Of a stretch of DNA of 64,000 nucleotides, positions 1 through 7,913 are shown piece after piece. The notes under the pieces were generated by a model. It was not told the DNA's origin, searched no databases, and worked only from the letters and a program-made list of their open reading frames with translations. Each line of letters begins with the position of its first letter. The stretch's first letter is position 1. This DNA is from Streptococcus acidominimus. Its GTDB lineage: Bacteria; Bacillota; Bacilli; Lactobacillales; Streptococcaceae. Made by a program: the position numbers and the translations under genes. The stretch spans positions 19,499 through 83,498 of the forward strand of contig NZ_MSJL01000003.1 of assembly GCF_001921825.1 (NCBI RefSeq), read 5' to 3'.

Positions 1-378
1 ACCCAGCATCTTCATGGCGCCCTGCAAAAAATTCGTGCAGCAGGTACGAAGGTAGGCGTTGTGATTAACCCGGGGACACCGCTTGTCGTGATTGAGCCTG
101 TCTTAAATCTGGTCGATCAGGTTCTCTTGATGACGGTCAATCCAGGATTTGGTGGCCAAGCCTATATTCCAGAAGTGGCAGAAAAGATTGCTGCCTTGGC
201 TCAGCTTCGTGAGGAAAAAGGTTTATCCTTTGACATCGAAGTAGATGGTGGGATTGACGACAAGACGATTTTATCTGCCAAGGAAGCTGGAGCCAATGTT
301 TTTGTGGCGGGGTCTTACTTGTTTAAGGGTGACTTGCAGACTAAGGTCGATACCTTGAAAGCGGCTCTCTATGATTAA
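1..378 (+). CDS. rpe: Ribulose-phosphate 3-epimerase, 3' part
   Basis: The gene enters from the left edge, already open in frame at base 1, so only about the last 125 residues are present. Rpe interconverts ribulose-5-phosphate and xylulose-5-phosphate in the pentose phosphate pathway, in the cytoplasm. The fragment shows typical Rpe TIM-barrel motifs: HLHGALQKIR, VVINPGTP, MTVNPGFGGQ (phosphate binding) and IEVDGGID, which carries the second catalytic Asp. It ends with a family-typical C terminus. It overlaps thiN by 8 bp, so the two are probably co-transcribed and translationally coupled. The start lies outside the window. Confidence 0.95.
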   Translation, partial: TQHLHGALQKIRAAGTKVGVVINPGTPLVVIEPVLNLVDQVLLMTVNPGFGGQAYIPEVAEKIAALAQLREEKGLSFDIEVDGGIDDKTILSAKEAGANVFVAGSYLFKGDLQTKVDTLKAALYD

Positions 379-1003
379 GATTGCCGTAGTTGCAAGTGGT
401 GATATTAGCGGGGTCTCTCCCGGCTACGATCTCTTTGTGGGGGTAGATAAGGGGTCTCTCTATCTATTGGAGCACGGTTTTCCACTTGATCTGGCTGTTG
501 GTGATTTTGATTCGGTGACGGCTGAGGAACGAAAGCGAATTCGCCGAGAGGCAGGTGTTTTTGTGCAGGCGCCAGCTGAAAAAGACGATACGGATTTGGA
601 GCTTACCTTAAAAGAAATCTTCGGGCGCTGTCCGAGGGCAAAGGTCACCATTTTTGGAGCCTTTGGTGGGCGCTTAGACCACATGATGAGCAATCTCTTT
701 CTAGCCAGTGAACCCGATTTGATGCCCTATATGCGACAGATAGAGCTGGTTGATGACTTGAATATTATACGCTTTTATCCAGCGGGTCAGCACCGTATTT
801 CCCCAATTGAAGGGATGAGCTATGTGTCTTTCATGCCAGCTGATGAGAGCCGTCTAAGTATCTCCCATGCTAAGTATCTCTTGAATGAGAGTAATTACTT
901 TTTAAAAAAATGTTACAGCAGTAACGAGTTTATCGGAAAAGAAATCGAATTTACAATAGATAAGGGCTATGTGGTTCTTATTTATAGCCGTGATAGGAGG
1001 TAG
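371..1003 (+). CDS. thiN: Thiamine pyrophosphokinase
   Basis: The 210-residue protein converts thiamine plus ATP to thiamine diphosphate and AMP in the cytoplasm. The family motifs are in the usual order: GVDKGS near residue 25, GDFDSV near 44, DDTDLEL near 73 and GAFGGRLDH near 97. The acidic and DH residues bind ATP/Mg and thiamine. The length is normal for the family. It overlaps the end of rpe and is followed immediately by rmuC, as in other streptococci, which implies an rpe-thiN-rmuC-yhaM operon. Confidence 0.93.
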   Translation: MIKIAVVASGDISGVSPGYDLFVGVDKGSLYLLEHGFPLDLAVGDFDSVTAEERKRIRREAGVFVQAPAEKDDTDLELTLKEIFGRCPRAKVTIFGAFGGRLDHMMSNLFLASEPDLMPYMRQIELVDDLNIIRFYPAGQHRISPIEGMSYVSFMPADESRLSISHAKYLLNESNYFLKKCYSSNEFIGKEIEFTIDKGYVVLIYSRDRR

Positions 1004-1004
1004 A

Positions 1005-2240
1005 ATGGCGTATATCCTAGGCTTTATAGCAATAGCTGTCTCGGTTCTTACCCTGCTTTGCTTGGATCAGCACATGAAACGCATGTCAATGCAAGCAGAA
1101 GATATGGCGGATCATCTGTCAGATCAGCTGACCTATCTTTTTGATCAAAAAAATCAGCAGACCTTTGCCCAGCAACAAGTGTTGCACCAAGACATGACGG
1201 AATTGCGCAAGGAGCTTTACCAGCAGTCGACGGCGCTTCGGCAGGAAATGCACCAGCTTCTATCGCAAAACCGTGATGTGGCAGATCAACGCTTGCAGGC
1301 GATTCAAGAGTCCAATGAAAAGCGTTTAGAGGAGATGCGCCAGACGGTAGAAGAAAAACTAGAGCAGACCTTGCAGACGCGTTTGCAGGCCTCTTTTGAA
1401 ACGGTGTCGAAGCAGTTAGAATCGGTCAACCGTGGGTTGGGAGAAATGCAGACGGTGGCGCGTGATGTCGGCGCCCTCAATAAAATTCTCTCCAACACTA
1501 AGACGCGGGGAATCATGGGAGAGTTGCAACTGGGGCAGATAATTGAAGATATTCTAACCCCGTCCCAGTATGAGCGTGAATTTGCTACGGTAGCTGGTTC
1601 TAATGAGCGGGTAGAATACGCAGTGAAACTACCCGGTCAGACCAAGGATGATTCGGTCTATCTTCCGATTGACTCCAAGTTTCCCCTTGCAGATTATTAC
1701 CGTCTAGAAGAAGCCTATGAAGCAGGAGATAAGGAGCAGATTGAGCTACACCGCAAGCATCTCTTGGCTTCTGTCAAACGCTTTGCCAAGGATATTCAGC
1801 AAAAGTATCTCTCTCCACCAGCAACCACTAACTTTGGGATTCTCTTTTTACCGACAGAGGGCTTGTATTCAGAGGTGGTTCGCAATCCAATTTTCTTTGA
1901 TGAATTGCGGCGGGCAGAGCATATCGTGGTGGCAGGTCCCTCAACCTTGTCTGCCCTCCTAAATTCCTTATCTGTTGGCTTTAAGACCTTGAATATTCAA
2001 CGTTCGGCTGATGATATTAGTAAGGTCTTAGGCAATGTCAAGTCAGAGTTTAGCAAGTTTGGGACCGTCTTGATGAAAGCCCAGCGCCATTTACAGCACG
2101 CTTCAGGCAACCTAGATGATCTTTTGACGCGGCGGACCAATGCCATTGAACGAACCTTGCGCCACATTGAATTACCGGACGGAGAGCCACCGTTTGACCT
2201 ATTACATTTCCAGGAGGAAGGGGAAGAAGATGAAAATTAA
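1005..2240 (+). CDS. rmuC: DNA recombination protein RmuC homologue
   Basis: About 411 residues. The ATG at 1005 is chosen because AGGAGG sits at 996-1001, just upstream, and the upstream in-frame codons lie inside thiN. Residues 1-20 form a hydrophobic membrane anchor. A Gln/Glu-rich coiled coil follows to about residue 165. The RmuC core then carries the family signatures RGIMGELQL, LPIDSKFPL and FLPTEGLYSEV. RmuC proteins are thought to be nuclease-like and to limit rearrangements at DNA repeats, but the biochemical role is poorly defined. The gene starts 1 nt after thiN and overlaps yhaM by 11 bp. Confidence 0.9.
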   Translation: MAYILGFIAIAVSVLTLLCLDQHMKRMSMQAEDMADHLSDQLTYLFDQKNQQTFAQQQVLHQDMTELRKELYQQSTALRQEMHQLLSQNRDVADQRLQAIQESNEKRLEEMRQTVEEKLEQTLQTRLQASFETVSKQLESVNRGLGEMQTVARDVGALNKILSNTKTRGIMGELQLGQIIEDILTPSQYEREFATVAGSNERVEYAVKLPGQTKDDSVYLPIDSKFPLADYYRLEEAYEAGDKEQIELHRKHLLASVKRFAKDIQQKYLSPPATTNFGILFLPTEGLYSEVVRNPIFFDELRRAEHIVVAGPSTLSALLNSLSVGFKTLNIQRSADDISKVLGNVKSEFSKFGTVLMKAQRHLQHASGNLDDLLTRRTNAIERTLRHIELPDGEPPFDLLHFQEEGEEDEN

Positions 2241-3171
2241 CCAAATGAAAAAAGATGAGCCTTTTGAGGGTTTCTATCTGATTAAGACCGCCGACATTCG
2301 GCAGACCAGAGCCGGGAAAGACTATCTTGCTTTGACCTTCCAGGATGATACAGGAGAAATTGAAGGGAAAATCTGGGATGCCCAGCCCGGCAAGATTAAA
2401 GATTTTAAGGCGGGCGTTGTGGTTCACATGCAGGGGCGCAGAGAAGTCTATAACAATACACCGCAGGTCAATCAGATTATCCTCCGACTTCCTAAGCCGG
2501 GTGAACCAACTAATCCCGCTGATTTTAAGGAAAAACCACCTGTCGATGTGGAGGATACGCGCAAGTATCTTAGCCAGATGATTTTCAAAATTGAAAATGC
2601 TGTCTGGCAGCGGATTGTGCGAGCCTTGTACAGCAAGTACGAACAGGAATTTTATTCTTATCCAGCTGCCAAGACCAATCACCATGCCTTCTATTCAGGC
2701 CTGTCTTTCCATACGGCGACCATGGTGCGTCTGGCTGATAAGATTGGCGATATTTATCCACAGCTCAATAAGAGCCTGCTCTTTGCGGGGATTATGCTAC
2801 ATGATTTGGCCAAGGTGATTGAATTATCAGGGCCTGAAAACACCAATTATACCGTAAGGGGCAATCTCATTGGTCATATCTCCTTGATTGATGAGGAGAT
2901 TACCAAGGTGTTGATCGAGTTGGGCATTGATGATAGCAAGGAAGAAGTGACCGTTCTTCGTCATGTTATTCTTAGTCATCATGGTTTGCTCGAATACGGC
3001 AGTCCCGTTCGTCCGCAGATTATGGAAGCAGAAATTCTCCACATGATTGACAATATTGATGCGGAAATGATGATGATGCTAACCGCATTGGATAAGATTG
3101 GACCCGGCGAAATGACCAGTCGCATTTTTGCCATGGATAACCGTGCCTTCTATAAGCCGAATATCGACTAA
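2230..3171 (+). CDS. yhaM: 3'-5' exoribonuclease YhaM (Cbf1)
   Basis: About 313 residues, starting at the ATG at 2230 that follows AGGAGG near 2212. The N-terminal 90 residues form an OB-fold nucleic-acid-binding domain (KDYLALTFQDDTGEIEGKIW). An HD phosphohydrolase domain follows, with H-x-HD type metal residues visible as HTATM, MLHDLAK, ILSHH and DNIDAE. YhaM trims RNA 3' ends by a few nucleotides and is a cytoplasmic RNA-decay factor; in pneumococcus it is called Cbf1. The gene overlaps rmuC by 11 bp and closes the operon. The normal partner order with purR downstream is kept. Confidence 0.92.
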   Translation: MKINQMKKDEPFEGFYLIKTADIRQTRAGKDYLALTFQDDTGEIEGKIWDAQPGKIKDFKAGVVVHMQGRREVYNNTPQVNQIILRLPKPGEPTNPADFKEKPPVDVEDTRKYLSQMIFKIENAVWQRIVRALYSKYEQEFYSYPAAKTNHHAFYSGLSFHTATMVRLADKIGDIYPQLNKSLLFAGIMLHDLAKVIELSGPENTNYTVRGNLIGHISLIDEEITKVLIELGIDDSKEEVTVLRHVILSHHGLLEYGSPVRPQIMEAEILHMIDNIDAEMMMMLTALDKIGPGEMTSRIFAMDNRAFYKPNID

Positions 3172-3386
3172 TTAAAATTTTAATCAAAAATAGGATTTAG
3201 GAGGCTTTCTAGCCAAGTCGTTCCGTCTTAGCAAAGATGTTTCATCATCATTAAATGGTGGAGCTAAAGGGCTATTAGCTGCAATCGTAGCCTGTTGAAG
3301 TCGGCAGGAGGATGTGTTTGTGTCCGAATTGTTTGAGAAAATATCAACAAAGAAAAGGCTGCCAGTTGCTAAATCGAAATAAAATA

Positions 3387-3444
3387 CGAAAAAAGCGAGC
3401 TAATGAATAAAAAAAGTTCGTTTTTTCCTTTTTTGTGATATAAT
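3387..3444 (+). promoter_or_regulatory. purR promoter, with weak PurBox-like motifs
   Basis: An extended -10 element is clear: TG at 3436-3437, then A, then TATAAT at 3439-3444. There is no good -35. A GTTCG at 3416-3420 faces a CGAA at 3387-3390; these resemble the CGAA/TTCG core of streptococcal PurBoxes and could be an autoregulatory site, but the match is weak. The rest of the gap after yhaM (3172-3386) shows only an AT-rich palindrome next to the yhaM stop and no gene. Confidence 0.45.
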
Positions 3445-3469
3445 GTTAAAAAGCAAGGAAGGATTGACT

Positions 3470-4282
3470 ATGAAATTAAGAAGAAGTGAACGAATGGTGG
3501 TTATCTCTCATTATCTTATCAATCACCCTTATGAATTAACTAGCTTAAATATGTTTGCGGAGAAGTACAGCTCTGCTAAATCGTCGATTTCAGAGGATAT
3601 TGCGATTATTAAAAAAGCCTTTGAAGAAAGTGCTATCGGTCATATTGAGACCATTACAGGAGCGAGCGGTGGTGTAATCTTTACTCCTTCAATTTCAGAT
3701 AAGGAATCTCTTGCTATCGCTGAAGACTTGCGCAGTCAAATGGCAGAAAGTAGCCGTATCCTGCCAGGGGGCTATATCTATTCTTCTGACCTACTGTCAA
3801 TGCCTCATATTTTGAAAAATGTTGGTCGGATTATCGCGAATAGTTTCAAGGATGAGCAGATTGATGCTGTTATGACGGTCGCAACCAAGGGAGTACCCCT
3901 AGCGAATGCAGTTGCTAATGTCTTAAATGTCCCTTTTGTCATCGTGCGCCGTGATCTGAAAATTACGGAAGGCTCAACGGTCTCTGTTAACTATGTATCT
4001 GGCTCTAGCGACCGCATTGAAAAGATGTTCTTGTCAAAACGCAGTCTCAAGGCAGGCAGTCGCGTGTTGATTGTTGATGACTTCTTGAAAAATGGTGGCA
4101 CCATCAACGGGATGATCAGCCTCTTGTCGGAATTTGATAGCAGCTTAGCAGGCGTGGTGGTCTTTGCTGAAAACCAAAAAGGTGCCCGTAATGTAGCCAA
4201 TTACAAATCGCTTCTTGCTGTCACCAATATTGATGTCAAAGAAAATAAGGTTGATGTCGAATTGGGAAATATTTTTAAATAA
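3470..4282 (+). CDS. purR: Purine biosynthesis regulator PurR
   Basis: 270 residues. The ATG at 3470 is preceded by AAGGAAGGA at a good distance. An N-terminal winged helix (about 1-75, starting MKLRRSERM) precedes a type I phosphoribosyltransferase-like domain. That domain carries the PRPP loop RVLIVDDFLKNGGTINGM near residue 200. PurR of Gram-positive bacteria senses PRPP and controls purine genes by binding PurBoxes; the PRT domain is a sensor, not an enzyme. It is transcribed alone from the promoter just upstream and probably ends at the terminator at 4501-4526. Confidence 0.94.
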   Translation: MKLRRSERMVVISHYLINHPYELTSLNMFAEKYSSAKSSISEDIAIIKKAFEESAIGHIETITGASGGVIFTPSISDKESLAIAEDLRSQMAESSRILPGGYIYSSDLLSMPHILKNVGRIIANSFKDEQIDAVMTVATKGVPLANAVANVLNVPFVIVRRDLKITEGSTVSVNYVSGSSDRIEKMFLSKRSLKAGSRVLIVDDFLKNGGTINGMISLLSEFDSSLAGVVVFAENQKGARNVANYKSLLAVTNIDVKENKVDVELGNIFK

Positions 4283-4293
4283 TACTCAAAGAA

Positions 4294-4493
4294 TATACAG
4301 CCGTTTGGTTTATATTTAGTATTACCTCCAACAGTCTGGGGATAGACTGTTGGAGGTGGGAAATGAAGAAAACGAAGTTTTCGTCAAAAGCCGCAGGTAC
4401 TTGTCCAGTTGCTAACTATTTCAAGTTCAAATATACAAGATGAGTTAATGAAGTAAACTGAGCGACTATAAAAATATAAACAAAATGACTATA
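4294..4493. repeat. MITE-like element, expanded copy with inner hairpins
   Basis: The left end reads TATACAGCC then GTTTGGTTTATATTTAG. The right end reads ATAAACAAAATGACTATA, roughly its inverted complement, so the element has terminal inverted repeats and starts and ends in TATA. It is about 200 bp, against 107 bp for the copy at 4694-4800. The extra length is a perfect 13-bp hairpin, CCTCCAACAGTCT pairing with AGACTGTTGGAGG (4325-4356), and a small GAAAAC-GAA-GTTTTC hairpin (4368-4382). The same two hairpin types recur in the tandem array at the right edge of the window. Confidence 0.6.
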
Positions 4494-4500
4494 ACAGAAC

Positions 4501-4526
4501 AAGCCCTGTCGAATGACAGGGCTTTT
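4501..4526 (+). terminator. Intrinsic terminator (purR)
   Basis: A perfect 10-bp stem, AAGCCCTGTC with GACAGGGCTT around the loop GAAT, runs straight into T residues. It is the first strong terminator after purR, lying beyond the repeat element. Confidence 0.8.
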
Positions 4527-4693
4527 AAGGAGATCTTTTCTTCATCAGACGATGAAAATCCATGTCGCCTGACGAAAGATGTGAAAAAGAAAAGTTTTTA
4601 GGATAGATATAGTATATCTTTTCAACCTTAATTTTTTCTTAAATGAATATTAGGGAATACCCCCCACCGCCTTATTTGTTCATTGATACCCTT

Positions 4694-4800
4694 TATAGCC
4701 GTTTAGTTTATTTTTAGTACTAGGCAACGAGTCACAGGTAGTACTGGGGTACAGCAAGACGAGTTAACGAAGTAATAAAAATATAAACTAAATGACTATA
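4694..4800. repeat. 107-bp MITE-like element, reference copy
   Basis: The element begins TATAGCCGTTTAGTTTAT and ends ATAAACTAAATGACTATA, giving inverted ends of about 18 bp with a few mismatches. A nearly identical 106-bp copy lies at 61652-61757. Altered copies lie at 4294-4493, 7693-7810 (inverted) and from 63796. The TA termini suggest TA-targeted, IS630/mariner-type mobilisation, and 107 bp is also the size of the pneumococcal RUP element. The interior differs from what I remember of RUP, so I do not equate them. It has no coding capacity. Confidence 0.7.
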
Positions 4801-4842
4801 TCGCAGTCGCTCTAAACTGTGGGGGATAGGAGAGTGGAGACA

Positions 4843-4962
4843 ATGGATTACTGGTACAAGTTGGTCAAGCGTATAGAAGCCAAATTGATGACGATTATAG
4901 TTAGGCTTTTCTTTGTGAAACATTACCTCATCCACAAGCATTTTCTTTTAGCATACTCCTAA
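4843..4962 (+). CDS. Possible 39-residue peptide
   Basis: A short open frame starts at ATG 4843 and is preceded by GGAG-type sequence (GTGGAGACA). The product MDYWYKLVKRIEAK... is basic and hydrophobic, ending LLAYS. It sits in the long gap between purR and treC, between two repeat elements. There is no recognisable homology and no clear promoter, so it could be chance. It is listed only because the ribosome binding site is plausible. Confidence 0.15.
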   Translation: MDYWYKLVKRIEAKLMTIIVRLFFVKHYLIHKHFLLAYS

Positions 4963-4978
4963 AAATTGAAAAAAGTTC

Positions 4979-5455
4979 GGAAAAAAGAGACGCAACTGTT
5001 GCAACTTTAGTTGCTTATAGGTGCGGCTCCCTTTAGGGATAAACATTCCTAGAAGCTACGCTTCTTCGTCATGTTTCCTAATTTTCATTCGGTTTTTAAC
5101 GGCTTCACATCTTGATGTAATTGAACTTGGACTACAACTCACTGACAAAGCGTAGTCAAAAAGTTGAGTAAATCCAGATGACATCACAGTAGGCATCTGA
5201 TTGGCGCTTATACGCCAATCTAGTTGCCTTTGTGGGGGTCTCACAATGAAGCTATCCGCTTCTGTTCGGCCGCCTATTTTGTCTAGGAGTTGCTTCAACA
5301 GTCTAGGAATAGACTGTTGAAGGTTGGAGATAGAACGAGTGCAACTCGTGTCAAATGTCCTCGTATCTTATGTAATTGAACTCGGACTACAACTCACTGA
5401 CAAAAAGATAAATCTCATTGGTTGCAAGACAATCTGCTTCGATTTTCTATTTTGT
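4979..5455. repeat. Stem-loop mosaic repeat region between purR and treC
   Basis: No gene is supported here. The stretch is a chain of short perfect hairpins: GCAAC-TTTA-GTTGC, AGAAGC-TAC-GCTTCT, GATTGGCG-CTTATA-CGCCAATC, TTCAACAGTCT-AGGAAT-AGACTGTTGAA and ACGAGT-GCA-ACTCGT. They are joined by linkers that recur elsewhere. The phrase around AATTGAACT(T/C)GGACTACAA occurs twice here (about 5118 and 5376). The AAACATTCCTAGAAGC block recurs near 7454. The same family fills 7130-7690 and 11737-12615. Confidence 0.6.
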
Positions 5456-7105
5456 CTAGGAGTTGCTTAACGTCCTCGTATCTTGTGTTAAAACGGCGAG
5501 TGTTTGATAGGGTTTGAGGGTGATTGTTTTGCTGATGGTGGTGTCTGCGTAGTTGCTGATGAGGATTTTACCGTCTGCGTAGTGGGCGGGGATTTCAAGT
5601 TCAACTTCTTTGCCAAAGAAGTTGTTGAGGACGAGAAGTTTTTGGTCTCCGAGGCTGCGTTCAAAGGCGTAGACGCTGTCGCTATCCTGATAGGCAGCGG
5701 TGTAGTCGCCTTCAGCAATGATTGGCAGGGTCTTGCGTAGGCGAATGAGTTCTTGATAGAAGGTGAAGATTGGTCCTGTCTTTTCAGTTTCAACGTTGAT
5801 TTCTGGGTAGGATTTTCCTGCCTTGAGCCAAGGAGTACCAGTCGTAAAGCCAGCGTGTTCGCTTGCATCCCACTGCATTGGCGTGCGGGAGTTATCACGC
5901 GATTTGGCTTGGATAATGGCAAAGGCTTGCTCCGGTGTTTTGCCTTGCTCCAGCATGATTTGATAAGCATTGAGACTTTCCACATCAACATAATCTGCCA
6001 TTGAATCGTAGTCGGGGTCAAGCATACCGATTTCTTCGCCCATGTAAATGTAAGGTGTTCCGCGCGAGAGGTGGATAGAGGCTGCCAGCATGGTTGCGCC
6101 TTCGCTCCTGAAATGTTTGACATCAACAAATCGGTTAAGGGCACGGGGTTGGTCATGGTTGTTGTAAAAGAGTGCGTTCCAACCATCACCCTTGCTCATG
6201 CCCTCTCCCCATGTATGGAAAAGGCGTTTTAATTCTGGGAAATCAAAGTCTGTAATGGTCCATTTTTGCCCATCCTGATAGTCGACTTTGAGGTGATGGA
6301 AGTTAAAGGCCATGCTCAATTCCTCACGGTCAGGTGCGGTATACAGGATACAGTTTTCAATGGTCGTAGCCGACATTTCCCCAACCGTCATAAAGCCGTC
6401 TTCAGTTCCGAAGGTCGCCTGGTTCATCATCTTGAGGTATTCATGCGTGATGGGGCGATCGGTATAGGCAGGTTTTCCGTCATTGATTGGACAATTTTCT
6501 AGGACTTCATCTTTTCCGATAAGGTTGATCACATCAAAGCGAAAACCTTTGACTCCCTTGTCTTTCCAGAAATTGACGACCTTGAACAGTTCCTCTCGAA
6601 CATGCGGGTTGCGCCAGTTGAGGTCTGCCTGGGACTTATCAAAGAGGTGGAGGTAGTACTTACCAGTCTCGCCAAAAGGTGCCCAGGCGCTACCACCGAA
6701 TTTTGAGATCCAGTCGGTCGGTTCATCGCGTAGGATAAAGAAATCTTGATAGTAGCTGTCACCGGCAAGGGCTTTTTGGAACCATTCATGATCGGTTGAG
6801 CAGTGGTTGAGCACCATGTCAAGCATAAACTCAATGCCCAATTCTTTTCCAGCCGCAATCATCTTTTCAAAGTCCGCCATTGTTCCAAAAGCAGGATTGA
6901 CCGCTGTGTAGTCTGAAATGTCGTAGCCGTTGTCGCGCTGTGGACTAGGATAGAAAGGATTAAGCCAGATCATATCGATCCCTAATTCTTTCAAATAAGG
7001 TAGCTTCTGAATAATCCCTTGCAAGTCTCCGACACCATTTCCAGTCGTATCCTTGTATGATTTTGGGTAGATCTGATAGACGACCTTGCGTTTATCAATA
7101 GTCAT
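5456..7105 (-). CDS. treC: Trehalose-6-phosphate hydrolase
   Basis: 549 residues of a GH13 (alpha-amylase clan) hydrolase. It splits trehalose-6-phosphate, made by the trehalose PTS, into glucose and glucose-6-phosphate in the cytoplasm. GH13 regions are seen in order: MDMVLNHCS-type (DMVLNHCST, near 98), GFRFDVINLI with the catalytic Asp near 200, VGEMSATT with the acid Glu near 255, and YNNHDQPRAL near 330. The ATG at 7105 has AGGAG seven bases upstream. Location downstream of treP and treR supports phosphotrehalase over oligo-1,6-glucosidase. Unusually, about 800 bp of repeat DNA separates it from treP. Confidence 0.93.
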   Translation of the reverse strand: MTIDKRKVVYQIYPKSYKDTTGNGVGDLQGIIQKLPYLKELGIDMIWLNPFYPSPQRDNGYDISDYTAVNPAFGTMADFEKMIAAGKELGIEFMLDMVLNHCSTDHEWFQKALAGDSYYQDFFILRDEPTDWISKFGGSAWAPFGETGKYYLHLFDKSQADLNWRNPHVREELFKVVNFWKDKGVKGFRFDVINLIGKDEVLENCPINDGKPAYTDRPITHEYLKMMNQATFGTEDGFMTVGEMSATTIENCILYTAPDREELSMAFNFHHLKVDYQDGQKWTITDFDFPELKRLFHTWGEGMSKGDGWNALFYNNHDQPRALNRFVDVKHFRSEGATMLAASIHLSRGTPYIYMGEEIGMLDPDYDSMADYVDVESLNAYQIMLEQGKTPEQAFAIIQAKSRDNSRTPMQWDASEHAGFTTGTPWLKAGKSYPEINVETEKTGPIFTFYQELIRLRKTLPIIAEGDYTAAYQDSDSVYAFERSLGDQKLLVLNNFFGKEVELEIPAHYADGKILISNYADTTISKTITLKPYQTLAVLTQDTRTLSNS

Positions 7106-7129
7106 ATTGTTCTCCTATTCTATTGAAAG

Positions 7130-7690
7130 GTATAGCTCGTTTCGTTTATTTTTTAATTGAACACGGGCTAAAGCTCGGAAAAAAGAGACGCAACTGTTGC
7201 AGCTTTAGTTGCTTACAGGTTCGGCTCTCTTTAGGGGGACGCAGATATTCTAGTTTTAGCTAGCTACGGCTGTGGCTACCTTTAGGTATAGCCTTCCTTG
7301 CTCCAAAGGTATGGGTACCTTTGGAGGTGGGAAATAGAGGTTTGCAGAGCAAACTCTCATCTAAAAGTTCTGCATCAGTCTCCTATTTTTCGGTCGCTTT
7401 TTTAACGCCCTTTGTATCTTAGGGAATTGAGTTTAGCCTAAAACCTCGGAAAATAGATAAACATTCCTAGAAACTACGCTTCTTCGTCATGTTTTCTAAT
7501 TTTCAGTCGGTTTTTTAACGGCTTCACATCTTAACTGAACACGGGCTAAAAGCTCGGAAAAAAGATAGCCTTCCTTGTGTTCGTAGAACACTATGTCAGT
7601 CTCCTATTTTTCGGTCGCTTTTTTAACGCCCTTTGTATCTTATGTAACTGAACACGGGCTAAAGTTACAGGCTTAGCCAGCTTCAATTGC
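7130..7690. repeat. Stem-loop mosaic repeat region between treP and treC
   Basis: Three or more units share a frame: GAAC(A)CGGGCTAAA-GCTCGGAAAA on the left and CTATTTTTCGGTCGCTTTT with TTAACGCCCTTTGTATCTT on the right. Between these ends sit exchangeable hairpins: GCAACTGTTGC; CCAAAGGTA-TGGG-TACCTTTGG near 7304; GCAGAGC with GTTCTGC; AGAAACTACGCTTCTT; and TGTTCGTAGAACA. The linker CAGTCTCCTATTTTTCGGTC occurs twice (about 7376 and 7593). No gene and no convincing terminator were found. A treP-to-treC transcript would have to pass through this structure. Confidence 0.65.
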
Positions 7691-7692
7691 AA

Positions 7693-7810
7693 TATAGTCA
7701 TTTAGTTTATCTTTTATCTACTTTGATAACTCGTCTTGTATCATTGAACTTGAAATAGTTATCAGCTAGACAACTACCTGCAACTTTTGACGAAAACTAA
7801 ATTGGGCTAT
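7693..7810. repeat. MITE-like element, inverted diverged copy
   Basis: This reads as the reverse of the 107-bp element. It starts TATAGTCATTTAGTTTAT, contains TAACTCGTCTTGTA (the complement of the element's AAGACGAGTTA), and ends AAACTAAATTGGGCTAT. It is about 118 bp and more diverged than the other copies. The DNA from here to the treP stop (7811-7913) holds nothing I can name. Confidence 0.5.
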
Positions 7811-7913
7811 CTAAAAGTAAAACCGAAAGACGATAATAGCAGAAGCCGAGTTCTTCCAGCCAAGTTAAGAATGGGGGAGGAGAGAGCTCAGCTTCAATTG
7901 TTCATTTAGGGTA

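Noticed and set aside
2050..2685. A 211-codon minus-strand frame across rmuC and yhaM
   Set aside because: Antisense to two conserved genes, with no promoter or RBS and no recognisable domain.
3443..3469. Upstream start for PurR giving nine extra residues
   Set aside because: It would overlap the -10 element at 3439-3444; ATG 3470 has the RBS.
5056..5298. 80-codon minus-strand frame in the purR-treC gap
   Set aside because: Built entirely from stem-loop repeats; no RBS or homology seen.
5488..6189. A 233-codon open frame on the minus strand inside treC
   Set aside because: It lies in another frame of an intact GH13 gene, has no RBS and a Ser/Thr/Lys/Pro composition typical of a shadow frame.
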